Origin: DALYCO01 sp964535545
Lineage (GTDB): Bacteria > Patescibacteriota > Minisyncoccia > Phycocordibacterales > UBA9973
DNA length: 11,344 nucleotides
Assembly: GCA_964535545.1 (NCBI GenBank)
Contig: CAZHUT010000028.1
Span: 1-11,344 of the forward strand
Direction: 5' to 3'
The notes beneath the pieces are model-generated. The model had not been told where the DNA came from and searched no databases. It was given only the letters and a program-made list of their open reading frames with translations. Position 1 is the first letter of the stretch; each line of letters starts with the position of its first letter. A program made the position numbers and the translations under genes. Below are positions 1-5,769 of this stretch, piece after piece.

Positions 1-452
1 TATTCAATGATCACTATCTCTGCATCTTTATTGCCATAGAAATGATCTTCAGCCGTGATAGGAACGAGATCGATTGCTTCACCTTTTTCCGTGCCGGCAA
101 GCATGCCGTCGATAATCTGCTTGAATGAATCATGAGGGTAGGCACCGGCGAGCTGGGCCTTTACGCCAGTCTTGGTGTCGACGATAACATTAAACGGAGT
201 GCCGCGGCGATCTGGTGGGATGATCTGCATGGCGCGGTCACCACCTTCAGATTGATTGGTGATCTTTTCATTGTACTTGTCTGTTGAGGCGCAGGCTTGA
301 ATCTTTTTCTCATTGAGACCTGCTTGGGCAGCAATTGATTTACTCTGTGCTGGGGTTCCGACCGGGTGGGCACTGCTTGCGTAGATGCCCGCAGCCACGA
401 TCAGTCCTGCGACGATAATGGATGCTGGAATGTTGATTTCGCTTTTATTCAT
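1..452 (-). CDS. DsbA-like thioredoxin-fold protein, membrane anchored, partial (C-terminus outside window)
   Basis: The frame is open from ATG at 452 to the window edge (150 codons seen). Residues 8-26 form one hydrophobic helix (ASIIVAGLIVAAGIYAS), so the protein is probably anchored with its domain outside the cytoplasm. Residues about 41-118 resemble the C-terminal half of DsbA: a helix with GLNEKKIQAC, then GTPFNVIVDTKTG with the likely cis-proline (P86), then GAYPHDSFKQIIDGML. After a short linker, ITAEDHFYGNKDAEIVIIE matches the start of a thioredoxin fold, normally followed by the CPxC motif, which would lie beyond the edge. The order is therefore C-half before N-half, either a circular permutation or an extra half domain ahead of a full one. 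Family known: thiol-disulfide exchange in exported proteins. The active-site cysteines are not visible, so the catalytic role is inferred. It is divergent from the glycosyltransferase at 532. Confidence 0.75.
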   Translation of the reverse strand, partial: MNKSEINIPASIIVAGLIVAAGIYASSAHPVGTPAQSKSIAAQAGLNEKKIQACASTDKYNEKITNQSEGGDRAMQIIPPDRRGTPFNVIVDTKTGVKAQLAGAYPHDSFKQIIDGMLAGTEKGEAIDLVPITAEDHFYGNKDAEIVIIE

Positions 453-458
453 AGGGAA

Positions 459-464
459 ATTATA
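459..464 (-). promoter_or_regulatory. -10 box of the DsbA-like gene
   Basis: On the minus strand a perfect TATAAT lies six bases before the ATG at 452. This places the transcription start on or next to the start codon, so the mRNA should be leaderless. No good -35 is seen at 17 bases. Confidence 0.55.
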
Positions 465-489
465 CCACCTAGCAGGGCAGGGCTCTTCC

Positions 490-518
490 TTGTAGAAGGG
501 CTAGAATTGTGGTATTAT
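490..518 (+). promoter_or_regulatory. sigma70-type promoter of the glycosyltransferase gene
   Basis: TTGTAG (490-495) and TATTAT (513-518) are separated by 17 bases. The predicted start near 525 leaves only a few bases before the ATG at 532, and no Shine-Dalgarno sequence is present. It forms a divergent pair with the minus-strand -10 at 459-464. Confidence 0.5.
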
Positions 519-531
519 AGCGCTTACGATC

Positions 532-1779
532 ATGGCATATCTTCAGTCGATTTTAGTGTACCTATTCACGTTCGCCGCACTCTACGTGCAGGTCTTTTTG
601 TTGATAATTGCCTTTAAAAAGCGTAAAAACGTCATAGAACCGACGATATTGCTCAAAGACACAGAATGGCCAGGAGTGACGATTGCCGTGCCGTGCTGGA
701 ACGAAGAACGGACTGTGGTAAAAACCATCGAATCATTGCTCGCACTGGATTATCCACGAGAAAAACTATTCATCAAAGCTGTGAATGACGGCAGTACGGA
801 TTCCACATGGGAAAAAATGCAAAAGTTTGCCGGAGTGCCCAATATTGAACTAATTAACAAGAAAAACGGCGGCAAGCACACTGCTATGAACAAGGCCATC
901 GAACTTGCAACGACCGAATACGTCGGCTGTCTCGATGCCGATGCCTTTGCCGAACCTGATGCGCTCAAAAAGATCATTACGCTTTTCTTGCAGGACAAAG
1001 AAGCGATGGCAGTAGTGCCATCAGTTTTGGTCCACAACCCAAAAGGATTTTTCCAGAAGGCTCAGCAGGTAGAATATGATATGGGAGTATTTGCCAAAAA
1101 GATTCTCAGTCTGATCGGCGGCATTCACGTTACGCCTGGTCCGTTTTCAATTTATCGCAAAAAGGTTTTTACCGACCTCGGTCCATACCACAAAGCGCAC
1201 AGTACCGAAGATATGGAGATCGCGTACCGCATGCAGATCAACAATTACAAGATTGTGCACTGCTATGACGCATATGTGCATACTGTGGCTCCAAATTCGT
1301 TCAATAAGCTCTATAAGCAGCGTATTCGCTGGATGTATGGCTTTATCAATAACACGATCGATTATAAGCGGTATATCCTTAAGCCTAAATACGGTTCGTT
1401 CTCAATTTTTACCGTTCCAACCGCAACCATTGTATTCTTTGGAACCATGATCATGTCCTTGTTTGTAATGGCGGCCCTCGGACAAAGTATCTACCATTTG
1501 GTTCAAAAGGTTATTGCCACGAACTTTTATATTAGCGCACCGTCCATGCCGCATTTCAGTTTCTTCTTTGTTGATGTGCATCCAATGAGCCTCATTACCA
1601 TCATCTTGTATGTTACGCTTTTGGCTACGATTTTGATCGGTCAGAAGATGCGCAAAGGCAAGCCGATTCCCGGACCGTCGATTATTTACTTTGTTATTAT
1701 TTTTAGCGTTATGAGCCCGCTCTGGCTTCTCAAGGCAACTTACAATACTGTTGCATCCCGAGAGACTGCGTGGCGATAA
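532..1779 (+). CDS. Family 2 glycosyltransferase, processive/poly-GlcNAc-synthase-like, membrane bound
   Basis: 415 aa. An N-terminal membrane helix (about 5-28) precedes a cytosolic GT-A domain (about 47-270). VTIAVPCWNEE is the GT2 opening strand. NDGS (85-88), DAD at 135-137 (metal/UDP-sugar binding), TED at 225-227 (catalytic base) and QRIRW at 263-267 (the QxxRW acceptor signature) are all present, so the enzyme looks intact. Three hydrophobic segments follow (about 293-320, 350-370, 382-402), the topology of PgaC/IcaA, cellulose and hyaluronan synthases. The likely role is polymerising and exporting a polysaccharide, or glycosylating a lipid carrier, at the cytoplasmic membrane; donor and acceptor cannot be read from sequence. 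The ATG at 532 is chosen because it begins the first TM and has a promoter just upstream. The next gene begins nine bases after the stop, so the two are probably co-transcribed. Confidence 0.88.
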   Translation: MAYLQSILVYLFTFAALYVQVFLLIIAFKKRKNVIEPTILLKDTEWPGVTIAVPCWNEERTVVKTIESLLALDYPREKLFIKAVNDGSTDSTWEKMQKFAGVPNIELINKKNGGKHTAMNKAIELATTEYVGCLDADAFAEPDALKKIITLFLQDKEAMAVVPSVLVHNPKGFFQKAQQVEYDMGVFAKKILSLIGGIHVTPGPFSIYRKKVFTDLGPYHKAHSTEDMEIAYRMQINNYKIVHCYDAYVHTVAPNSFNKLYKQRIRWMYGFINNTIDYKRYILKPKYGSFSIFTVPTATIVFFGTMIMSLFVMAALGQSIYHLVQKVIATNFYISAPSMPHFSFFFVDVHPMSLITIILYVTLLATILIGQKMRKGKPIPGPSIIYFVIIFSVMSPLWLLKATYNTVASRETAWR

Positions 1780-1788
1780 GATTCACCT

Positions 1789-1990
1789 ATGAACAATTCT
1801 TCATTTGATTGGAAAACAGCATTTNNNNNNNNNNNNNNNNNNNNNNNNNNNNNNNNNNNNNNNNNNNNNNNNNNNNNNNNNNNNNNNNNNNNNNNNNNNN
1901 NNNNNNNNNNNNNNNNNNNNNNNNTTACAGGCAAAGGAAAAGGCTGAGGAAGCCGCAAAGACTAAAGCAGCAGCGGCTGAGACTGAGTAG
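1789..1990 (+). CDS. Unknown protein interrupted by the assembly gap
   Basis: A start codon at 1789, nine bases after the glycosyltransferase stop, opens MNNSSFDWKTAF and runs into the N block. On the far side a frame ends at TAG 1990 with AKEKAEEAAKTKAAAAETE, an Ala/Glu/Lys-rich tail likely to be helical. The two pieces are in different frames if the Ns are counted literally, but 100 N is a placeholder length, so they can be the two ends of one gene or of two. The tail frame is preferred over the alternatives because its composition is protein-like and its stop sits one base before the next ATG. The function cannot be judged. The position suggests a member of the glycosyltransferase operon. 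Confidence 0.5.
1825..1924. other. Assembly gap, 100 N
   Basis: Exactly 100 undetermined bases, the same length as the block at 5226-5325. This is typical of a scaffold join of unknown real size. Protein predictions that cross it are not meaningful. Confidence 0.97.
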
Positions 1991-1991
1991 T

Positions 1992-2621
1992 ATGAAACTT
2001 ATCCTTGGATCAGACTATACATTTTTGTTGAAGTACGGTTACGAACTAACCGGTATTCCCAAGGATCAAATGAATATCGGATATGTGATTACAGCGTCAC
2101 TTGGTGCTCGTAATTTTTCTGATCGAGTACAGGGAACGATTATCCCAGCCATCAAGGAAGCTGGGTATGCTCTGGATCAACTTGATATTAAAGACAAGAG
2201 CGAAGCAGAACTGCGTAATTTTTTCAAAGATAAAAATGTCATCCATGTCGAAGGTGGGAATACTTTTTATTTACTGAAAGTAATTCGAGAAACCGGCTTT
2301 GATAAACTTCTGAAAGAATTCTTGGCTGAAGGTAAGGTTTATGTCGGCACGAGCGCTGGTTCGTATGTAATGTGTCCAACTATTGAAGTGGCGGATTGGA
2401 ATAATGACGGCAGAGATCGTTATGGTATGACTGATTTTACCGCTCTTGGATACGTGCCGTTTCTGTTGAAAGTGCACTACAAAGACGAGATGGCTGAACT
2501 GATCAAAGAGAAATTATCGGCATTGAAATACCCACTGCGAATTTTACGAGACGGCCAGGGAATTGTGGCGGAAGATGGGAAGTATTCGTTTGTTGGTGAT
2601 GGATCAGAAACAACATTGTAG
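1992..2621 (+). CDS. Peptidase S51 (dipeptidase E-like) serine peptidase
   Basis: 209 aa, close to the roughly 230 aa of PepE. HVEGGNTFYLL (85-95) is the family's conserved glycine-rich turn, and VGTSAGS (118-124) carries the nucleophile elbow with Ser121. PFLLKVHYKDE (156-166) supplies the expected histidine, H162. GQGIVAEDG (188-196) carries a glutamate, E194, that could be the third catalytic residue. Known members cleave Asp-X dipeptides or act as cyanophycinases; which substrate applies here is not evident. There is no signal peptide or membrane helix, so it is cytosolic. The ATG lies one base after the preceding stop, indicating translational coupling. It is most likely the last gene of the operon starting at 532. 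Confidence 0.85.
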   Translation: MKLILGSDYTFLLKYGYELTGIPKDQMNIGYVITASLGARNFSDRVQGTIIPAIKEAGYALDQLDIKDKSEAELRNFFKDKNVIHVEGGNTFYLLKVIRETGFDKLLKEFLAEGKVYVGTSAGSYVMCPTIEVADWNNDGRDRYGMTDFTALGYVPFLLKVHYKDEMAELIKEKLSALKYPLRILRDGQGIVAEDGKYSFVGDGSETTL

Positions 2622-2649
2622 TTAGCATAAATGTGCCCTGTTTTTTTGC

Positions 2650-2655
2650 TATACT
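2650..2655 (+). promoter_or_regulatory. -10 box of the small membrane protein gene
   Basis: TATACT ends six bases before the ATG at 2662, the same spacing as at 459-464 and 5758-5763. No clear -35 is seen. It predicts a leaderless mRNA. Confidence 0.45.
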
Positions 2656-2661
2656 TCATGA

Positions 2662-2877
2662 ATGGATATTTTTAAAATCATAGGTGTTATCGGACTCGTG
2701 CTTATCTGTCTCGGAATGATCGTCCGCAAACGAACCACGCGCGATATACTGGCATTTTTTGGTGGGATAGGGCTTCTAGTCTACAGTATCTATCTAAAGG
2801 ATATAATTTTTACAGTACTCCAAAGTGTTTATATTATTGTAATCACGATAGATTTTATTAACGAGAAAAAGAAATAA
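2662..2877 (+). CDS. Small three-helix membrane protein of unknown function
   Basis: 71 aa with hydrophobic segments at about 4-21, 29-44 and 48-66, a basic loop (RKRTTRD, 22-28) after the first helix, and a charged C-terminal NEKKK. The ATG is fixed by the -10 box just upstream. I do not recognise the family with confidence. The size and helix spacing recall the small CBU_0592-like membrane domain, but this is only a resemblance. It is flanked upstream by the peptidase gene and downstream by a strong terminator, so it appears to be a single-gene unit. Confidence 0.7.
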   Translation: MDIFKIIGVIGLVLICLGMIVRKRTTRDILAFFGGIGLLVYSIYLKDIIFTVLQSVYIIVITIDFINEKKK

Positions 2878-2916
2878 ACAAAAAACAGCACTAGGACTTA
2901 GTGCTGTTTTTTGTTT
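2876..2916. terminator. Bidirectional intrinsic terminator
   Basis: A perfect 18-bp inverted repeat: 2876-2893 pairs with 2899-2916 around a five-base loop (2894-2898). The core is CAGCACTA/TAGTGCTG, with an A-run on one side and a T-run on the other, so it can work on both strands. It ends the gene at 2662 on the plus strand and the rpsB-tsf-tRNA unit on the minus strand. The plus-strand stop codon lies at its left edge. Confidence 0.9.
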
Positions 2917-2920
2917 ATCT

Positions 2921-2996
2921 TGGAGCCGCCTCCCAGATTCGAACTGGGGACCTTCAATTTACAAAATTGTTGCTCTACCGACTGAGCTAAGGCGGC
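2921..2996 (-). tRNA. tRNA-Thr (anticodon UGU)
   Basis: 76 nt folding into a complete cloverleaf on the minus strand. The acceptor is GCCGCCT/AGGCGGC, the D-stem GCTC/GAGC, and the anticodon loop TTTGTAA with anticodon TGT. The T-arm is CCCAG-TTCGAAT-CTGGG, the discriminator base is U73, and CCA is encoded. The 27-43 pair is an A-A mismatch, leaving four pairs in the anticodon stem. It reads ACA codons and, by t6A biology, would be a target of the TsaC pathway encoded at 6293. It follows the 133-aa gene by 31 bases with no terminator between, so it is probably excised from the rpsB-tsf transcript. Confidence 0.95.
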
Positions 2997-3000
2997 GTGT

Positions 3001-3018
3001 GACCCTTTCTGATGGGTC
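3001..3018 (-). other. Short hairpin between orf133 and tRNA-Thr
   Basis: GACCC (3001-3005) pairs with GGGTC (3014-3018) around an eight-base loop, four bases ahead of the mature tRNA 5' end. It has no T-run, so it is not a convincing terminator. It might aid processing of the tRNA from the mRNA. Confidence 0.35.
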
Positions 3019-3027
3019 GTGAGGGGT

Positions 3028-3429
3028 TTATTCCTCGTCCTTACCGGTTATTTTGTTCTTATAGCTGCTGACGGTCTTGAGAAACGAATTCTCCTTGGCC
3101 TCAGCGACTTCCTGCCGGAGCTTGCGCTCGTGGCTGGCTGCTTTTCGGTGGACGCCAGATACTATAGCATCTAATTTGGATTTTACAAAGTACCCAATCT
3201 TGATCGAGAACTTGAGCGCGTAGAGAACGGTTTTTCTCGTACGCGCTTCAAGCCACGAGTAGATGGTATTTTTGTACGTCGCGACGTTTGTGCGGGACAG
3301 GGGATTTTCCACTTCAGGATCATATTCCAATGCCGAAACCTTTCCGGATCGGATAAGAACGATCTGGTAGAAAACCAAACCGATCAAGGTGAACAATGAA
3401 ATGATGAATAAAGTGAAAACGATTGCCAT
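3028..3429 (-). CDS. Membrane-anchored basic protein downstream of tsf, unknown function
   Basis: 133 aa. One N-terminal hydrophobic helix (about 2-26) is followed by a soluble, charged region. It contains YSWLEARTRKTVLYALKFS (about 57-75) and a Lys/Glu/Arg-rich helical tail (HRKAASHERKLRQEVAEAKE, about 94-113) ending in KDEE. I do not recognise the family. The ATG at 3429 is five bases after the tsf stop, so it is tightly coupled to EF-Ts synthesis, and the tRNA-Thr gene follows in the same orientation. The placement suggests a role tied to translation or to the membrane during growth, but the sequence alone does not show one. Confidence 0.7.
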   Translation of the reverse strand: MAIVFTLFIISLFTLIGLVFYQIVLIRSGKVSALEYDPEVENPLSRTNVATYKNTIYSWLEARTRKTVLYALKFSIKIGYFVKSKLDAIVSGVHRKAASHERKLRQEVAEAKENSFLKTVSSYKNKITGKDEE

Positions 3430-3434
3430 AAATA

Positions 3435-4211
3435 CTACTTAATGCTGACGCGAGTATAGTTTACAATTTCTGCCTTACCTTGTTCAAGGAGTTTAGCCAC
3501 AGTGAGGTCAGGATTCTTGAAGAATGACTGATCCATCAAAGTGAGATCCTTGAAGTATGCATTAACTTTTCCTTCCATCATCTTAGCTTTGATGTCTTCA
3601 GGCTTGCCAGAATTTTCAACTTCTTCCTTGAAGATTTCCTTTGCCTTTTCGATCATGTCAGCTGGGATTTCAGCGCGAGTCTTGTATTCAGGATTCATAG
3701 CTGTGATCTGCATAGCGAGATCCTTTGCCAATTCTTCTGAGCCGCCTTTGAGAGAAACGAGTGCACCACTTTTGCCGTCGTGAACATATGAGCCGATGAC
3801 GTCACCTGAGATTTCAAATGACTTGCCGAGCTTCACGTTTTCGCCGACTTTCTGAACAACGAGTGAGATCATGTCAGGAGCAGTAGCTTCCATAGCCGCT
3901 ACGCCTTCAGTAGCTGCTTTCTGTGCCAATGCGTTTGCGAGGTTAACGAAGTCTTCGTTCTTTGCCACGAAGTCAGTTTCGCAGAGGAGCTCAACAGCGA
4001 CGGCTTTGTTGCCGTTGCGGGCAACGACAATAGTACCTTCAGACACTTCGCGGTCTGATTTCTTTGCTGCAGCTTCGCTTGATTTCTTTTTGAGAATCAT
4101 CGCTGCCTTTTCCATGTCGCCCTGAGCTTCTTCCAAAGCCTTTCGGCACTGCATGATTGAGACGCCAGTCTGGTCTCGCAATTCCTTAACTTGTTCGATT
4201 GAGATTGCCAT
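3435..4211 (-). CDS. tsf: Elongation factor Ts
   Basis: 258 aa, a little shorter than the roughly 280 aa E. coli protein. The N-terminal UBA-like domain (about 4-42) has VKELRDQTGVSIMQCRKALE, followed by the core with the EF-Tu-contacting motif TDFVAKN at 79-85. The C-terminal part keeps MDQSFFKNPDLTVAKLL. It catalyses GDP release from EF-Tu in the cytosol. It lies 44 bases downstream of rpsB, the classic rpsB-tsf pair. No Shine-Dalgarno sequence precedes the ATG; the region is AT-rich. The stop is TAG. Confidence 0.97.
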   Translation of the reverse strand: MAISIEQVKELRDQTGVSIMQCRKALEEAQGDMEKAAMILKKKSSEAAAKKSDREVSEGTIVVARNGNKAVAVELLCETDFVAKNEDFVNLANALAQKAATEGVAAMEATAPDMISLVVQKVGENVKLGKSFEISGDVIGSYVHDGKSGALVSLKGGSEELAKDLAMQITAMNPEYKTRAEIPADMIEKAKEIFKEEVENSGKPEDIKAKMMEGKVNAYFKDLTLMDQSFFKNPDLTVAKLLEQGKAEIVNYTRVSIK

Positions 4212-4255
4212 AATTGTAACTAACTAAAAAGAACTAATTGATAAACGCACTACGA

Positions 4256-4945
4256 TTATGCATTTGAAACGCCGTTTCGGTATGCAGCAACAAGCGAGTC
4301 TACGATGTAGGCGATGCTTGAAACTGAACTATCGTTACCAACGATAGGGTATTCAATACCTTTGACGTTAGTGTCTGTGTTTGCGAGAGCGATAACTGGA
4401 ACGCCGAGTTTCTGAGCTTCAGTAACTGCGATGTGTTCGCGTTTTGGGTCGATAACAACAACTGCGTCTGGCTTGCCTTTCATTTCAACGAGACCAGAGA
4501 AGAGCTTGTGCATCTTTGCGATTTCTTCGTCGATGAGCAAGCGTTCTTTCTTTGTGTACTTGTCGAGTTCACCAGCTTCTTTCTTTGCCTTGAGGTCAAC
4601 GAGGCGAGCGATACGCTTCTTGATTTCTGGCCAGTTGGTGAGCACGCCGCCTACCCATCGTTCAACGATGTATGGCTGACCTACTTTTTCAGCACCCGCC
4701 TTTACTGATTCTTTTGCTTCTGGCTTAACACCAACGAAAAGAACAGTCTTTCCTTTTGATGAAAGTTCCTTGATGAAATCAGCCGCCTTTTCGAGCTGAA
4801 GGGCAGTCTGTTCAATATCAATAATGTCTACCTTGTTCTTGGTAGTAAAGACAAATTTTGCAGTCGACGGATGGCGACGTGTCTTTGAGTATCCGTAGTG
4901 AGAACCCGCTTTGAAAAGGGCCTCAATAACTGTCTGGTTTGACAT
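4256..4945 (-). CDS. rpsB: 30S ribosomal protein S2
   Basis: 229 aa, near the usual 230-240. Family features in order are FKAGSHYGYSKTRRHPSTA (11-29), VDIIDIEQT, LFVGVKPEA, ERWVGGVLTNW, PDAVVVIDPKREHIAV and GIEYPIVGNDSSVSSIAYI. The protein binds the 30S head-platform junction near S1 and the mRNA exit in bacteria. It is the first gene of the minus-strand operon rpsB-tsf-orf133-tRNA-Thr. A GGGAG Shine-Dalgarno-like sequence lies at 4963-4959, 13 bases before the ATG, a longer gap than usual, and is partly paired in a hairpin (see the leader entry). Confidence 0.97.
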   Translation of the reverse strand: MSNQTVIEALFKAGSHYGYSKTRRHPSTAKFVFTTKNKVDIIDIEQTALQLEKAADFIKELSSKGKTVLFVGVKPEAKESVKAGAEKVGQPYIVERWVGGVLTNWPEIKKRIARLVDLKAKKEAGELDKYTKKERLLIDEEIAKMHKLFSGLVEMKGKPDAVVVIDPKREHIAVTEAQKLGVPVIALANTDTNVKGIEYPIVGNDSSVSSIAYIVDSLVAAYRNGVSNA

Positions 4946-5091
4946 AGTTACGATTTCTCTCCCTGAGGCGATTGCCTAGGGTTAATTTAATAAAGGACCT
5001 CCAAATAAACTATGGGCGGTCCAGATCCGTTTTTACGCATTTCAGCGGATTTACAGAAGGTTTCTCTTAATGAAGACCCCTCCACGGAACT
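4946..5091 (-). promoter_or_regulatory. Structured rpsB mRNA leader, candidate S2 autoregulatory element
   Basis: About 145 nt between the predicted start of transcription and rpsB, much longer than the other leaders here. Three hairpins can be drawn: CGGAT/ATCCG (5046-5050 with 5025-5029), GGACC/GGTCC (4995-4999 with 5018-5022), and a seven-pair stem with one bulge, CCTAGGC/GCCTCAGG (4962-4980). The last overlaps the GGGAG at 4959-4963 and could hide the ribosome binding site. Known: rpsB-tsf leaders bound by S2 exist in several bacterial groups. That this is such an element is inferred; it does not visibly match the E. coli form. Confidence 0.5.
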
Positions 5092-5097
5092 GGCACT

Positions 5098-5126
5098 ACT
5101 ATAGCTTAAAATAGGGTAGAAATCAA
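5098..5126 (-). promoter_or_regulatory. sigma70-type promoter of the rpsB operon
   Basis: On the minus strand TTGATT (5126-5121) and TATAGT (5103-5098) are spaced by 17 bases. Transcription should begin near 5091. The promoter sits inside nested inverted repeats (5100-5159). Confidence 0.6.
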
Positions 5127-5159
5127 CCCCTATTTGACTTTATGCCCAAAAAAGCTATA
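5100..5159. repeat. Nested inverted repeats over the rpsB promoter
   Basis: Outer arms TATAGCTT (5100-5107) and AAGCTATA (5152-5159) enclose inner arms AAATAGGG (5109-5116) and CCCTATTT (5128-5135). The -35 box lies in the inner 11-base loop, and the outer left arm overlaps the -10. It could be an operator or, if transcription enters from the gap, a weak minus-strand terminator. Confidence 0.5.
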
Positions 5160-5195
5160 ATTATCAACATAAGTCTGGATTATGCTCAGTTTTGA

Positions 5196-5215
5196 GCCGT
5201 CCGGACCCGTTTTTT
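5196..5215. repeat. Degenerate 20-bp direct repeat, mate at 5016-5035
   Basis: GCCGTCCGGACCCGTTTTTT here and GCGGTCCAGATCCGTTTTTA at 5016-5035 match at 16 of 20 positions in the same orientation, 180 bases apart. One copy lies in the rpsB leader and one upstream of its promoter. The copy here follows a small GCTCA/TGAGC hairpin and ends in a T-run on the plus strand, so it may be part of a terminator for a gene in the gap. Confidence 0.4.
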
Positions 5216-5225
5216 TAAACCTGAA

Positions 5226-5325
5226 NNNNNNNNNNNNNNNNNNNNNNNNNNNNNNNNNNNNNNNNNNNNNNNNNNNNNNNNNNNNNNNNNNNNNNNNNNN
5301 NNNNNNNNNNNNNNNNNNNNNNNNN
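5226..5325. other. Assembly gap, 100 N
   Basis: A second block of exactly 100 undetermined bases. With the rpsB leader and upstream region it makes a stretch of about 475 bases (4946-5421) without an identified gene. The visible bases hold the rpsB leader and promoter, the repeats above and the promoter of the SWIB gene. A gene may be missing in the gap. Confidence 0.97.
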
Positions 5326-5350
5326 TCCTCATTCCCATTTACTATATCTA

Positions 5351-5359
5351 TGCTATAAT
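5351..5359 (+). promoter_or_regulatory. Extended -10 promoter of the SWIB gene
   Basis: TGC-TATAAT (TATAAT at 5354-5359) is a perfect extended -10. The -35 position, just right of the gap, is poor. Transcription should start near 5366, giving a leader of about 55 nt. Confidence 0.6.
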
Positions 5360-5421
5360 ATTAGAGTTATAAGCTAACCAATAATTTGCTGAAGGCGTTA
5401 GGTCTTTGGCGGAAAAAATAT

Positions 5422-5694
5422 ATGGCAGAAAAAAAGGCGGCGAAGAAAGTAAATTCAGCTTTCATGAAGCCAATGACACTCAGTGCGGATTTGGAAGCTG
5501 TTACAGGCAAGGGTCCAATGCCACGTTCAGAAGTTGTTAAGAAACTCTGGGCATACATCAAGAAGAACGGTCTTCAGGATCAGAAGAACAAGCGAAACAT
5601 CAACGCTGATGCAAACTTGAAGAAAGTCTTCGGTGGAAAGGGCACAGTTAGCATGTTTGAAATGACAAAGCTCGTTTCAAAACACCTCAAATAA
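5422..5694 (+). CDS. SWIB/MDM2-domain protein
   Basis: 90 aa. A lysine/alanine-rich N-terminus (AEKKAAKKVNSAF) leads into a SWIB domain covering about 16-89. Key pieces are KPMTLSADLEAVTG, MPRSEVVKKLWAYIKKNGLQD, KRNINADANLKKVFGG and the closing MTKLVSKHL. The domain was defined in eukaryotic SWI/SNF BAF60b and MDM2, and occurs free-standing in Chlamydia and other bacteria, including CPR. The basic N-terminus would suit DNA or nucleoid contact, but the bacterial role is unproven. The ATG at 5422 is preferred over an in-frame TTG at 5386, since homology begins after it. The gene has its own promoter and terminator. Confidence 0.9.
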   Translation: MAEKKAAKKVNSAFMKPMTLSADLEAVTGKGPMPRSEVVKKLWAYIKKNGLQDQKNKRNINADANLKKVFGGKGTVSMFEMTKLVSKHLK

Positions 5695-5708
5695 GTTTTT
5701 AGAAAAGC

Positions 5709-5739
5709 AAAAAGCGACGAAGAGAGAACGTCGCTTTTT
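5709..5739 (+). terminator. Intrinsic terminator of the SWIB gene
   Basis: AAAAAGCGACG (5709-5719) pairs perfectly with CGTCGCTTTTT (5729-5739) around a nine-base loop, followed by a C and TTTT. It begins 14 bases after the stop. Confidence 0.9.
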
Positions 5740-5757
5740 CTTTTGCCTAAATTTTTT

Positions 5758-5763
5758 TATACT
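5758..5763 (+). promoter_or_regulatory. -10 box of the TfoX-like gene
   Basis: TATACT ends six bases before the ATG at 5770, predicting a leaderless mRNA. No good -35 is seen, because the upstream stretch is the terminator and a T-run. Confidence 0.5.
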
Positions 5764-5769
5764 CACTAC

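Noticed and set aside
366..617. Plus-strand 83-codon frame over the DsbA/glycosyltransferase divergent region
   Set aside because: It runs across both promoters and overlaps two well-supported genes in other frames.
1805..2621. Long plus-strand frame crossing the first N block and joined to the peptidase
   Set aside because: Translation through Ns is meaningless, and the Arg/Lys/Gln-rich lead-in is an off-frame reading of the AKEKAEEAAK tail. The peptidase starts at 1992.
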